NCBI GenBank assembly: GCA_022457155.1
Contig: JAJGOT010000193.1
Coordinates: 1,090,001-1,154,000 of the forward strand
Reading direction: 5' to 3'
Source: Cladopsammia gracilis
Taxonomy: Eukaryota; Cnidaria; Anthozoa; Scleractinia; Dendrophylliidae
Length of the DNA: 64,000 bases
Position numbers and translations under genes: made by a program. The notes beneath the pieces were generated by a model that had not been told where the DNA came from, did no database searches, and saw only the letters and a list, made by a program, of their open reading frames with translations. This document shows, one piece after another, positions 44,888 to 56,027 of the stretch (position 1 is the first letter of the stretch; every line of letters begins with the position of its first letter).

Positions 44888-45396
44888 ATTGTCGGATTGT
44901 CAATTTTCGTCATATTGACAGCAACATTCCCGCCAATCCGACCTATGGCGTTTATCTATCTCAATTGGTAAGATATGCTAGAATCTGCACATCGAAGTTG
45001 GATTTTATACATAGACTTCGCCGACTTTCATCATCTCCTTCACCAAGGGTTCAAATCTACGCTCCTTCGTAAATCGTTTGCTAAATTCTTCAAACGCCAC
45101 GGTACTATCATTGAGAAGTATGGCACTACACTACGAGAAATTAGACTAGCAATCCAGAATTGAGACACCTCCGTATCCTTTGTTATTTTAGATCCTTTAT
45201 ATCATCCTAGCGCCCTATTTAATTCTATATTGCTTCCATTCAGGTTGATGGAGGTGCGCGCGCGCAATTTTCATTAAGTTGTGCACGTGCTTGGCTTATC
45301 TCTTAGTTGACGTGTGTGTTTAGTTCGTTTACATTTATTACGAAATTCAGATATATTTAGTAGTCACATTTATTTTAGGTCTGTCCCCTTTGAATT
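44888..45396 (+). other. Segment private to unit 1, with a possible retroelement fragment
   Basis: This sequence is absent from the matching places in units 2 and 3. The frame 44975-45163 (DFADFHHLLHQGFKST, then KFFKRHGTIIEKYGTTLREI) has a plausible coding look and resembles C-terminal debris of a retroelement, but I cannot name the family. Confidence 0.4.
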
Positions 45397-45764
45397 AGGA
45401 AGTGGAGCCACGCGTGAATGTGACAGAAAAGTGAGATACACCATTAATATGTTTAATCAGGAGCCCATTATCTGTTTCAATAGACAATATCGTAAAAACG
45501 TGTGGTTGCTTTAAAAAATAAATTTGCACCATCACTTGAGTTTCTCGAACAACCGCTCAAGGGGCCCGTTTCTCGAAGCCCCGATAACTTTTCGGGCCTA
45601 GAACTGCATTTTAAAATCAGAATATATAGAATGGTTATCAACTTAGAATTTTATTGCTTAGTTTGCAAAGCAAACAAAATTAAAATCTTTCAAGTAAATC
45701 ACTGCGCACATAAAATAACTCTCTGGACCCGAAAAGTTATCTGGACAAGTAATGGATCCATATT
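45397..45764. other. Unit sequence shared with 54190-54545; no gene
   Basis: It aligns to unit 2 with minor changes. No coding frame is conserved between the copies. Confidence 0.6.
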
Positions 45765-45941
45765 ACATTGCAGGGGGGAAGGGGGGCGAAGTGATTGAGA
45801 GGGAAGGGGGAAGGGGCTCGAGTGAATAAGGGGGTTGAGGGGGTGGAGTGGAGTGAATAAGGGGGCTGAGGGGGGTGGTGTGGAGTGAATAAGGGGGCTG
45901 AAGGGGGGAGTGAATAAGTAATAATAATAATAATAATAATG

Positions 45942-45975
<34 letters not shown>
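45765..45975. repeat. G-rich minisatellite followed by (ATA)n
   Basis: GTGGAGTGAATAAGGGGGCT recurs three to four times (45829-45915). A TAA/ATA array runs at about 45918-45975. The unit 2 counterpart (54565-54670) is a shorter G-rich tract without the ATA array. Confidence 0.9.
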
Positions 45976-47045
45976 GGGTAACACTTGACAGTAAACTGAT
46001 GAACTCGTGGCCCTCTTAACAAACTAAAGGTAATTACATGTGGGGGGCCTGGAAGAAAATGTTAGACGGTAAAACATTTTCGGTCAGCTGGCCTTAGTTT
46101 TGGTGAGATAGATGGGGGTAGGGGAGGGTGGGTAGGGAGCGCGGCTCTACTGTCTACTTTCAAAACCATTTACTACTGTTACTTTAGAAAAAAAATTACT
46201 TGATTCATATACAACAGGAGGGAACTATTTCATAATTCCCCGCCTTTGTCCTGTTAACTTCAGTTCTCCAAACATAAAATTTTAAAATCATTAAAATCTG
46301 ACGTCGCGAAAAAAGATAGTTGCATAATTTATTAGTATATTGCCTTTGATTTCCAAAATCGCGAATTAAATATTAGGTTGTCGTGAATATTTCCTGTTAT
46401 GATAACGTAGATAAGGTTTTTCGTAAACGCTTCAGAAACATCGGAGAAAACGTTGGAAATTGAAGAGGTTCACAGGTTCGTTTGTTAGTTTATTTTTTTC
46501 TGTATTAAATTTTATCATTGAAACTCGGAGATCAAAATAGCTAAACGTTTTCTTCGGTAAACCTTCATGATCGATGATGCTGGTGGTATAACTTTGATAA
46601 ACATCTTAAATATTGGTTTAAAACGTTATATATATATCAATGTCTGCATTAAGTAGACAAAGAAATGTCAACCCCTGGCTATCAAACGGTCAAACAATAT
46701 ACATTTACTATACTGCTATTATATGCAATGTCACTGCAATTTTTTAATGCTTGCAGTTACAAAAAAAAATATGTTTTAATATATTTGTTATTTTTATGAC
46801 GCATATTTGGTTACCGTCTATTACTGCGACACGTACGGCAAATCTTTGTTGCATAAAAGAATCGGTCGTTTCGGCTTTGATTTCTCTCCGTTTATATAGC
46901 AAATGAACTTTTAGCTTCCGTTCAGGAGCATTTAAGATATTTCCCTATTGCACTTTTCACTGAGGTCCTTTCATGCGCAAAGTTTGATATAATGTATTGA
47001 TTAGCAGTATAAAATCAAATGCACGAAAGAACTACATGCACCTGT
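45976..47045. other. Non-coding unit sequence
   Basis: It matches about 54880-56030 of unit 2, discontinuously. No ORF is conserved in both copies. Confidence 0.5.
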
Positions 47046-47241
47046 ATAGCCTGGTTTCCATTTGATCGCTACGATCGCTGCGATCGCTGAACACACGTTC
47101 AGCGCTTGTAGCGAAATGAACTAAGCCACACTCTATACTTTCAACATAATCGCTACGATCGCTGGAGAGTGGCTAAGTCCATTTCGCTACAAGCGCTGAA
47201 CGTTTTTTCAGCGATCGCAGCGATCATATGGAAACCAGGCT
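47046..47241. mobile_element. Foldback MITE, present only in unit 1
   Basis: AGCCTGGTTTCCAT and GATCGCTGCGATCGCTGA are inverted at the right (ATGGAAACCAGGCTTA). AGCGCTTGTAGCGAAATG pairs inside. Unit 2 has a different foldback near this place (56028-56182). Confidence 0.88.
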
Positions 47242-47887
47242 TATGAGCTGACGTCCGATCTCATTCTCATAAGTGTGTATAAAACGCCATGCGCTATATA
47301 TTGAGACGTTGTTCATTCCTATTCATTCATACGCTGCTAAAAATCCCCAAGATATCAAACAACATGTGAAACTTTGTGAAAGCTAATACAGTTTGATCTT
47401 TTCGGTTCTTTTAGCTGAATATATTAACGACAGAAAATTTTAGGGAAAGAAATCTCATGATGTTCCCCGATTTACCAACTGCTTTCATCTTTCCGAAAAT
47501 CTAAGCTGACCTTATTTCGTACCCTATACGAAAGTCTGAGGCGAAATTTTACTTAAGAAAACTTCAGTTCTTAATCCCGGCTAAAATATCGTGTTTTCAT
47601 GATTATGGCCTGGAGCTCTTGCTTTAAGCTTACTTTATTATCTTGAAATTGGAAGAAACCATCGGCAAAAGTAACAGAATCAAAGAAATATGAACTAAAC
47701 AGACAAAATAAAGGCTACACTAAGTCAAAATTTCACAAGAATGGCAAGTTTGATTTCTTGACCGCCTGTCAAAAAATCAAACTTTCATGAACTATAATCT
47801 ACTTCAATCCTTGCAATCCTGCACTTTATCTCCAAACTGCTGCTTTTGTTTTGCTCCATAGAATCTTTTTATTCAACTATGTTGTAT
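47242..47887. other. Non-coding sequence shared by both units
   Basis: Corresponds to about 56183-57493 of unit 2 minus its insertions. No gene. Confidence 0.5.
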
Positions 47888-48141
47888 ACAGCTATTTCCG
47901 AATTAATGCTCAAAGCTCAAAGCTCAAAGCTCAAAGCTCAAAGCCAACAAGTCAAGACCGAACGAGTAAACCGAGCGCCTGTTCCAGGCATGCAGATAGT
48001 TGGGAGCTGCGAAACGAAAAAAAAAACGGCGCGAATGAGCGATGCGACGAGCGGGAAAAACGTTTATTTCGCACCGCTCCCAACTATCTTGGCTTGTAGC
48101 TTTGAGCTTTCATCCGACAACGTTAATTGAAATAGCTGTAT
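47888..48141. mobile_element. Foldback MITE with (GCTCAAA)n expansion, unit 1 copy
   Basis: TACAGCTATTTC at the left is inverted at GAAATAGCTGTA. The right arm reads GCTTTGAGCTTTCATCCGAC. In unit 1 the left arm is replaced by five GCTCAAA repeats. The inner arms share CCAACAAGTCAAG-flanked GGGAGCTGCGAAACGAAA-type sequence. Confidence 0.8.
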
Positions 48142-48336
48142 TAGTGGCATTTGGCGATATAACGTGGAAATAAGCTACGCGAAATTTTGCTATTTTGGCG
48201 GGACAGTGTCGCTTTTAGCTTAGCTAATTTATTACTGACGCATTTTAAGATAACTGAGGCCTCCGAACAGCTTTCCGCCAGATCAGTGTTCCCGGCTCAG
48301 TGTTTTTTCTCAACTATTAAAATCTGTTTCGTGCTC

Positions 48337-49299
48337 CTACCTCCACAAAGTTGTATACAATGTATGCAATATTGCTCTGCGAATGTCTCTCATACGGTAA
48401 CAATAAATAATTGGGTTTATGGAGGAGTTTATGTTTAGAATTGTTAATGCAATATTAATAGCAATCCAGTTCCACTTTGTATATCCTGTGATTTTCCCCA
48501 CGGCCAGACAAATCAAGTATGGCAAATAACAACAAAGAAGGACACAATAGACTAAAAACATGTTATATGCTGATTTTGTACGGTGCCGCAAGTTATCTTC
48601 CTTCCGTGTGACGGCGTTTGTTTCTATTTGTTTGAGATGACAACGAACGATGCGAAATATTTTTATGTACGCCATTGTGGAAATTAGCAAGCAAAGGAAA
48701 ATACCTGCTACGTAATAGTGCGATTTATATTTCGGAGCAAATAGCACCCAGACGAAAGGGGAGATTCCACCGAGGAGCCACAAAACGACAAGAAAACGCC
48801 GTACACTTTTCATTGTAATTATTTCTTCGTAACGGAGATGTAGATGAAGCGCAAGATAGCGTTCAAGGCTAATCGCTGTAACCGTGATGAAGGACACGCA
48901 GGAAAGACAAGAAGCAGTTAAATTCAACGCAACTGCAGATATACAAGAAAATCTATCAGCACCTCGGTAAGCGAAGGTGAGCAAGTAGGCGATGAAGAAG
49001 GGTTGTACAACTAAACCGACGCCCACATCCGACAGCGCTAGTCCGATCAACAACATGTTCGCTGGTGTACGAAGTCTGTACGATCGCCATATTGAAATGA
49101 TGACAAGAATGTTGGTCAGCGTTGCGATGATGCAGAAGGGGACATTTAAAATTGCGTTTATAACAAATGCCGTTTTAAAAGGATCGTTCCCTGTTGTTGC
49201 CATATAGCTGTAGCCTTTGAAGCGGTTACAGAATTCGAATTCAGAATCAGCGCTTGAGAAGTTCTTCATCATAAGACATTTACACCACAAATGCGCCAA
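48337..49299 (-). CDS. Rhodopsin-class GPCR, single exon, unit 1 copy
   Basis: A 320-residue receptor (a second in-frame Met at residue 11, MKNFSS, may be the true start). TM1 is at about 43-72. TM2 has LLIGLALSDVGVGL. TM3 ends with the G-protein-contact motif SLERYLAL (ERY intact, codon at 48856-48858). TM4 has LWLLGGISPFVW. TM5 has IFLCLLISTMAYI. TM6 has VYCVLLCCYLPY. TM7 has NPIIYCYR. The N-terminal NFS is a glycosylation site. It is paralogous to the receptor at 42436 and nearly identical to 58009-58971. The ligand is unknown; an adenosine/melanocortin-like anthozoan clade is inferred. Confidence 0.93.
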   Translation of the reverse strand: MAHLWCKCLMMKNFSSADSEFEFCNRFKGYSYMATTGNDPFKTAFVINAILNVPFCIIATLTNILVIISIWRSYRLRTPANMLLIGLALSDVGVGLVVQPFFIAYLLTFAYRGADRFSCISAVALNLTASCLSCVSFITVTAISLERYLALHLHLRYEEIITMKSVRRFLVVLWLLGGISPFVWVLFAPKYKSHYYVAGIFLCLLISTMAYIKIFRIVRCHLKQIETNAVTRKEDNLRHRTKSAYNMFLVYCVLLCCYLPYLICLAVGKITGYTKWNWIAINIALTILNINSSINPIIYCYRMRDIRRAILHTLYTTLWR

Positions 49300-50630
49300 T
49301 GAAACAATATCAAACCACTTTAAATAGGAGGAGCTTTCCGCTGCTTATATATAATGAAATTGCGAAATTTCGTGACTTTTCTTAGAAACCAAAATATTTA
49401 ATTTACTAATTAACGGGTGTTGCCATGTTTTTATTGATTGATTACGTAAATCATTTCAAAACGGAAAGATTATCGCTTAAACGATGTTCTCACGGATATG
49501 AAAAATGAACAATACTGCCTTTCATCGCAAGATCTAAACAGACAAAACTACTGTTAAACAGAAAAGGTTTCCTTTGTTGAGGAAAATATTTGCGCAGTAA
49601 ATTTTTTCCTATTTTTATCCTCGCTTGTCAACACGCCCACAAGAAAGGTTTACGATATCGAAGAGTAGATATTTTGCAATCAAAATGTCACTTGTTATTT
49701 AAATAGATGGTGTTTTTAGAATAAGCAGAATGTTAATGAAATGACAAAGCGTTTTTGTTGGGATTAGATTTCTTTTTCTTTTGTGCAGTTTTAACTAAAC
49801 ACACTTCACTAAATATTTTTAAATGATTTCCTTGTTAAATCGACGAAGATAAAGTGTCACTATCATTTAATTTCAAGGATATTTTTAGCGGATTAAAACA
49901 ACAACATATTTCTTAACAGCTACACGAAGTGTCTGATCTAACTGCATTAGTTTCGATGGTCATGTAGTTTCCATGCTCATTTCCCTGTTTAATATGTATG
50001 TGGTGACTTTGCGTTTTATTCCGCGGTTTCGACAAGTCATTTGCGCGAGATGACGTCATTCACTATTCAGATTTTTTTATTTGATCAAAACAAGATTTAT
50101 AATCACGCGAAATAAAATAACGGTATCATGAAAAAATTAATTATTAAAGATAAAATTCATGGATGAAAAATAAACTGCAACGTTTCTTGTTGAAACAGTT
50201 GTTCTTATTATAAACTACTTATGCGAGAAATCGAGTTGTTTTTTGGCAGAAATTGCTAAACTGCGCATGCTTGAAAGTGATGTATAATTATTATTATAAT
50301 TATGCATCATAATTATTGCATGTTACGAGTGTGAAAACTGCATTAAAAACAGTCAGACATTTCGGGGATAACCCCCTTCATCGGTGTTTGTATTCTTGGA
50401 GAGTTTTTAGCGCTTATGACACACAAATTTCACAATTATGCATGATTTTATTTGAGTGCTACAGAGTAAAAACATTTTTTGTGCTACATGCATGAAATTG
50501 CCTCCCTTGGCAATCTCGTTCTTTGAAGCCGCGTTCCTTTTTCAGAGGTTTTGACGCTATTGACTCAACGGATACTGAGATGCAAACATTTGTAAAACCG
50601 TGTCGATAACTTATTTGTTCCTCATTTTTT
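49300..50630. other. Receptor upstream region; non-coding in both units
   Basis: It aligns to 58972-60240 with many indels, so it appears less constrained than the flanking coding parts. A TAATTATTATTATAATTATG palindrome lies at about 50285. A 20-bp G-rich run starts at 50649. Confidence 0.5.
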
Positions 50631-50920
50631 TAAATTTGTTTTTTTTTGGGGGGGGGGGCGAGGGGCGGGGGGGGGGGAGCGAGGACTCTGCGGGGTTTCT
50701 CGCCACAGCAACGTCATGATAAGTTAACGGAGATCGCATTTTTTCTTTGGCCACTTGCCACACGTAATTTGTGTCGTAAGCCATTTTTTAGAATGAATAG
50801 CAGCATAAATGGGATAAGAGAAGTGTCACTTGTGTTTGTGTTTCAGCTACGACGCGCTGACAAGCGTCAAATTGGGTGAAACATCTGTCCGCGTCTGCTT
50901 TCTAGTTTTGAAAATTAACC

Positions 50921-51211
50921 ATGTCGGGTTTAGCTAACCGCGGTGTTGTGTTGAAGAGAATTGCCGTGCTTATTTATTTTCATTTATTTGGCAACTTTCA
51001 ACTAACGTATGCACAAGACATCACTGGAATAACTAAAATAAACTACTGTATGGTAACAGCCATGCCCAGTTACAAGGACCTGGGGACGAGTAAGTTTTCA
51101 CGTAATACAACACAAAAACGAACCGAGAACGAACCAAACACCAACAAACGAAATACCAAGTATACGTCCATTTGGTTTAAAATCATCTGCAAGCAACCCA
51201 TGCTGGAATAA
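50921..51211 (+). CDS. Small ORF with hydrophobic N-terminus, unit 1 copy
   Basis: The ATG at 50921 begins MSGLANRGVVLKRIAVLIYF, with a signal-peptide-like stretch (VLKRIAVLIYFHLFGNFQLTYA) then QDITGITKINYCM. The donor ACGA|GTAAGT at 51090 suggests the coding exon may end there. Read straight through, the frame stops at 51211 (96 residues). The frame is kept in unit 2 (60537) with a few substitutions and no indels. It is convergent with the finger/RGG gene (stop at 51363). No family was recognised. Confidence 0.45.
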   Translation: MSGLANRGVVLKRIAVLIYFHLFGNFQLTYAQDITGITKINYCMVTAMPSYKDLGTSKFSRNTTQKRTENEPNTNKRNTKYTSIWFKIICKQPMLE

Positions 51212-51362
51212 CAACTGTGCCGGGGGAGATCAGCCCACGTTCAAACCCCCATAGCGCGGTCTCTTCGTTTTCTCGAGCAGAAAGTGGCAGAAATCGAGCT
51301 TACAAAAAAACCTTAATGGACCACTAATGCGCCATTTAATTTATTAAGCTCTTACGTAGACA

Positions 51363-53267
51363 TTACTTTTTTCCGCGGTATCCCCTAGATTTCCCGCGAT
51401 ATTTCTTTCCACGCCCGCGTCCATACACTTTATTATACGATCCTCTATAACCTCCCCTGTTACTATTCCCTCCGTATCCCCCACGGGTATCGGACCCTTC
51501 ATATCGTTCTTGATATCCCCGTCTCCTGCCGCCCTTTTTTTCTTTAAGATGTTCAAACTGATTCTGAAAGTCCACGCCACTGGTGCTATTTTCCGTAAAT
51601 TGAAAGCACTTGATTGGGGAGTCACTGACAGCATCCCAGTCGATGACGTCATCGTCGTTTTTATTGGTTCCTCTGTGTTCTGGTCCAGAGCTTTGCGAGG
51701 GGACGTTCACATCTGTTTCGTCTCTTCTGTCAACCCTTAAAAAAACAAGAGCATAAATGACATAAATTAAAGAACATAAGGTTAGGAAAAGGCGGGATAT
51801 ACTATTCTGAGATCTAAAGATGGGGTTGAGATCAAAGGAAATCATAACACTCTAAGAGCCATCTGGTCGTATTATAATCGGAAAAAATTGTGGACTTCTT
51901 GTCAGTGAAGGGGATTCCTCATTTGGCACCAACATAAGGGGTAGCTTCCACGTATACTAGACTCAAAGTCAAATCAGCAGAGCCCGGTTGTTCAAAAGGG
52001 GGATAGTGCTATCCACCGGATAAATCACTATCCAGCCGAATGGGTTTTGTTAATACTTAGCCACTGGATAGTGATTTATCCGGTGGATAGCCCTATCCAC
52101 ATTTTGAACAACCGGAGCCAGACGTTTACCTTCTCTCTTCACCCCTGCTGCTTTCCCTTGTTCTGTCTTTCACGGTGACGACTGAAATCGTAAAAAGAAA
52201 TGTGGCTACTGAAGTAGTGCAAAGATGTGTGACGAGAGATCAAGGACAAGACGCGGGAATCTGAGAAATCCACCCCTCTTGAATTAGACGAGGCATGGAA
52301 ATTTATCAGACCGGCGTTTACTCAAGTTTGTGTACAACAAATGACCAGATTTCTCAGACTGTCCCCCACAAAGCGCTGGTTCTCATTTAGAGGCGTGGCT
52401 GGAGAGGGAAAAAGCGAATAATCTGTCTTATCCAAGGAACCGCCAAGATGGCAGGACCTCGAGCGTTGAATTAGATGTCCTTAGTGAAGGCAAACGTCTT
52501 TTCTTTCCCTCAGATGCAACAAGAAAAGAGCAGACGTTTGCGCACAGGTTACAGAAGCTACAGAACACAACACGAAGTAAGGCGAAGTACCTTCCACTTT
52601 TCGAGAAGCGCCTCCCGTTCTTTTCCTCTCCTCCAACTCTTGTTCCACGTGCTCCTCGTAAAGCTCCTTCGGAATGTTTTCCTTACAAATGAGACAAACC
52701 ATGGTCAACTCATCGCTATCTTCACTATCAGAATCTCTTAACCGACGAGACCGTTTGGGTTTGGAAGTTTTCGATAACGAGGGTGGTGGTTTTTTTGTTC
52801 CGACCACCAAGCTGGGCGAGCGCATTTTCGTTTTCGTCTGTTTCTCGTCGTGTTTCTTCTTTCTTGGATTCTGTTCTCCGTCGCCGGGACTCACGTTGTG
52901 CCCCATACTGCACCATGATCGCATCGTCATCTTCATCAGATGTATTGCTGCCGGATTCTATATCTTCCGTTCTGGAAGACGTTTCTTTACTTCCTTGTTG
53001 TTTAGAAGTTTTGTTATTAATCGTATTACCATCATCTTCACTTTGAATGGACGTTTCTAGGGGAATGTAGTCATCACGTCCTAAAACAGAGAAATGAGAA
53101 TCAAATATCGATAGCGCAATATCGTGACCACAAGCCCTGAGAATTCCTTCCTGAGCCTGCGTTCTTTTTGGTCCGCAACAACTCCACCAAGAGGGAAGTC
53201 CCATTGTAATTTGGACATCCCTTGCGATGCGCTCTGCTCTGTGCATGAAAATTTCCGTTTTTCTCAT
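51363..53267 (-). pseudogene. Finger/RGG protein gene, unit 1 copy, frameshifted in exon 1
   Basis: Exons by homology to unit 2 are 53267-52591, 52181-52130 and 51735-51363, all GT-AG. Exon 1 is 677 nt, one more than unit 2, because a T-run at 52790-52796 has seven Ts where unit 2 has six. The frame therefore leaves NKK and ends after about 22 unrelated residues (179 residues in all). Downstream parts (the CLICKENIP finger and the RGG tail) remain intact in their own frame. Either the copy is a young pseudogene or the homopolymer is a sequencing or assembly error. Confidence 0.72.
51984..52115. mobile_element. MITE in intron of the finger/RGG gene, unit 1
   Basis: CCGGTTGTTCAAAA is inverted at the right end. 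GGATAGTGCTATCCACCGGA and TAAATCACTATCC pair across the centre. It is also present at the same place in unit 2 (61601-61738), so it predates the duplication. Confidence 0.88.
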
Positions 53268-53566
53268 GTTTTCTGACTTGTTGCTTTATTTGGCGTTAAT
53301 GTAGCCGTCAATAATGGCGTCCTTAGCTCGTTTAAGCTCTAGATTCTACCATGAGAGATGACGTCACTATATGGGACTCAAGTAATGATGTCAATAAGTG
53401 ATGGCGGTAAATATGGTACCCATGTCGTGTCGATTTCAAAAAGTGGTATCGGCCCATTCTTATTCTACATTTGTCCATAAAGCTTTGGTCCTCGACCAAC
53501 TGTACATTTCTTTTAGCTGATCCTCCGATATATCAGCCTTCTTAAGAGGTTTGTTCACTAATTACT
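53268..53566. other. Upstream region of the finger/RGG gene
   Basis: Matches 62893-63191. No TATA box was seen. TTAGCTCGTTTAAGCTC lies about 60 bp upstream of the ATG. Confidence 0.4.
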
Positions 53567-53729
53567 GGGTAGGTCCAGCACTTGTCCAAACGATATCTGT
53601 GATTCGCTAAGAAAACAATAGATTTGTCCCGCTGGGATAGGAATTAGGGATAGGGGCATTGTTCAAGTGATATATCAATTGTATCGTTCGCCAATCACAG
53701 ACATCGTTTGGACAGCTACGGGGTCGCCC
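53567..53729. mobile_element. hAT-like MITE, unit 1 copy, 8-bp target duplication
   Basis: GTCCAAACGATATCTGTGAT is inverted at ATCACAGACATCGTTTGGAC. TAATTACT flanks exactly (53559-53566 and 53730-53737). It occurs orthologously at 63192-63347, and as an independent insertion at 54712-54878. Confidence 0.9.
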
Positions 53730-53737
53730 TAATTACT

Positions 53738-53994
53738 CAATGGTTTCTTCATTCGAGAGGCCTATCATTGTTTGATCACACAATTAAATAAACATGAATG
53801 AACAAATCAATCAACTAAATAACGAAGTATAAAGCAGTGATTAATTAACCAAACAACTAACTACTCATTTCATCAACAATCAATTAATCAATCAAGCCAC
53901 CAATCAATCTCTCATGTTGATTGTTAAGTTGATTCACCAATCGTAAAACGTCCATAAACTGAGCAGGTAACCAGTGTTTTAGACGTTTGCGCGC
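53738..53994. other. AT-rich end of unit 1; TCAATCAA-like short repeats
   Basis: ATCAATCAA, AATTAACC and TCAACAATCAATTAATC recur. The same region lies at 63356-63612. No gene. Confidence 0.5.
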
Positions 53995-54003
53995 AGGCTA
54001 CAC

Positions 54004-54126
54004 ACCTCGAAGTTGGTTAAAAATAAATTAAATAACTCGGCTGCGCGTCGTTGCCTCGTTCATTCAACCCACTTCTCGGTGTTTGAAAATCCTGATGAAA
54101 CACTCTTCTTCGTGTTTGATATATTA
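54004..54126. mobile_element. MITE family 'TATATCAAAC', copy D
   Basis: CCTCGAAGTTGGTTAAAAAT, ACTCGGCTGCGCGTCG, AACCCACTTCTCGGTGTTTG and GTGTTTGATATAT. It lies at the start of unit 2, as copy C does for unit 1. Confidence 0.78.
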
Positions 54127-54711
54127 CAAAAAATATTTTCAGCCGGTGATGACAGTGCTCGATCACATGCGAAAATTATTGGGAAGTGGAGTCATGTGTG
54201 AATGTGACGGGAAAGTGAGAAACATCCATTAATATGTTTAATCAGGAGCCCATTACCTGTTTCAATAGACAATATTGTAAAAACGTGCGGTTGCTTTAAA
54301 AAAAAATGTGCACCATCACTTTAGTTTCTCGAACAACCGCTCAGAGGGCCTGTTTCCCCAAGTCCCGATAACTTTTCGGGCCTGGAACTACATTTTAAAA
54401 TCAGAATCTATAGGATGGTCGTCAACTTAGAATTTTATTGCTTAGCTTGCAAAGCGAACAAAATTAAAATATTTCAGGTAAATACTGCGCACATAAAATA
54501 ACTCTCTGGACCCGAAAAGTTATCTGTACCAGTAATGGATATTATAATGGATCCATACTACATTGCAGGGGGAGAGGGGGGGGAGTGATTGAGAAGGAGG
54601 GGGGGGGGGGGGGGGGGCTCGAGTGAATAAATGGTTTTTTTTTGGGGGGGGGGGGTGGAGTGAATAAGTGGGAGGCCTGGAATGAAAGTGTTACAGACTG
54701 AAAAACATTTT

Positions 54712-54878
54712 GGGTAGTCCCGCACTTGTCCAAACGATGTCTGTGATTCGCTAAGAAAACAATAGATTTGTCCCGCTGGGATAGGGATTAGGGATATAAT
54801 AGGGGCATTGTTCAAGTGATATACCAGTTGTATCGTCCACCAATCACAGACATCGTTAGGACAGCTACGACCCCGCTC
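54712..54878. mobile_element. hAT-like MITE, independent insertion in unit 2
   Basis: The same family as 53567-53729. It is flanked by AACATTTT at 54704-54711 and 54879-54886. The matching place in unit 1 (about 46065-46080) is an empty site. Confidence 0.9.
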
Positions 54879-55189
54879 AACATTTTCGGTGATTTTTTTT
54901 CTGAGATAGATGGGGGAGGGGGGCGGGACATCTCCCCCCCCCCCCCCGTACCTCTCCCCTGGATCCGCCAATGGGGACTTTCAAGAAACAGGCCGGCCCC
55001 CTTTGCCTTGGGCTTTGTCAAGGATCAAGGAAACGAAAGTTACTGTTTTTCCGAAAGGGGGGGGGGGGGGGGGGGAGAACACGCAAAATATCCGAGCGTA
55101 TTACACAGTAGATTGCCGTATAACACCTTAGCACTCCGGTTTCAAGACACGAGCTATTATAAATACAAGAATTTCGGTCGAATAATAAA

Positions 55190-55323
55190 TCCCTTATTCG
55201 ATGGTTTAACAGATAATACGTGCGGACATTTTACTCATTGCTCGCATTTTTTCTCGCTTGAAAAAATACTACGCAACTAGTAAAATATCCGCGCGTATTA
55301 TCTGTTAAACCATACAATAAGGT
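55190..55323. repeat. Foldback element in unit 2
   Basis: CTTATTCGATGGTTTAACAG and ATAATACG pair with the inverse at 55290-55323 (CGTATTATCTGTTAAACCAT). Confidence 0.82.
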
Positions 55324-56027
55324 GTATGTCTTCAGTCGCAAGATAAAAGAAAAATAAAATAACGAAGGATAGTTTTTCTTCTCGTTGAAATAATTACGAG
55401 TATGGTAAGGTTCTACTGTCTGCTTTCAAAACCATTTACTACTGTTACTTTAGAAAAAAATATTACTTGATTCATATACAACAGGAAGGAATTATTTCTT
55501 AATTCCCCGCCTTTGTCGTGTTGACTTCAGCCATATTTATTAGTATATTGCCTTTGTTTTCCAAAATCGCGAATTAAATATTAGGTTGTCGTGAATATTT
55601 CCTGTTATGATAACGTAGATAAGGTTTTTCTTAAACGTTTCAGAATCATCGAAGAAAACGTTGGAAATCGAAGAGGTTCACAAGTTCGTTTGTTTGTTTA
55701 GTTTTTTTCTGTATTAAATTTTATCACTGAAACTCGGGGATCAAAATAGCTAAACGTTTTCTTCGGTAGACCTTCATGATCGATGATGCTGGTGGGATAA
55801 TTTTAATAAACATCTTAAATATTGGTATCAAACTTTTTTTATATGTATTTCTCATTGTTTGCATTAAGTAGACAAAGAAATATCAACCTCTGGCTCAAAC
55901 GGTCAAACAATATACATTTATTATACTGTTATGAAATGTCACTGCAATTTTTTTAGTGCTTGCAGTTCCAAAAAAAATATGTTTTAATATATTTGTTATT
56001 TTTATGACGCATTTGGTTACCTTCTAT

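Larger units (their letters stand above)
44721..53994. repeat. Tandem segmental duplication, unit 1 (about 9.27 kb)
   Basis: It starts at AGGCTACACACCTCGAAG. The same start occurs at 53995 and 63613, and gene order and sequence are repeated with offsets of 9.61-9.67 kb (for example receptor 48337 to 58009, finger/RGG gene 51363 to 60979). Unit 1 has a private segment of about 500 bp at about 44888-45396. Confidence 0.93.

Noticed and set aside
45699..46022. ORFs of poly-Tyr/poly-Leu and Pro-Pro-Ser
   Set aside because: Translations of the ATA microsatellite and the G-rich minisatellite.
48992..49207. 71-codon plus-strand ORF conserved at 58664
   Set aside because: Antisense to receptor TM1-TM2; its conservation follows the receptor.
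52674..53060. Plus-strand ORFs of 87-128 codons (also 62300-62671)
   Set aside because: Antisense to the finger/RGG exon 1, whose minus-strand frame has spliced support.
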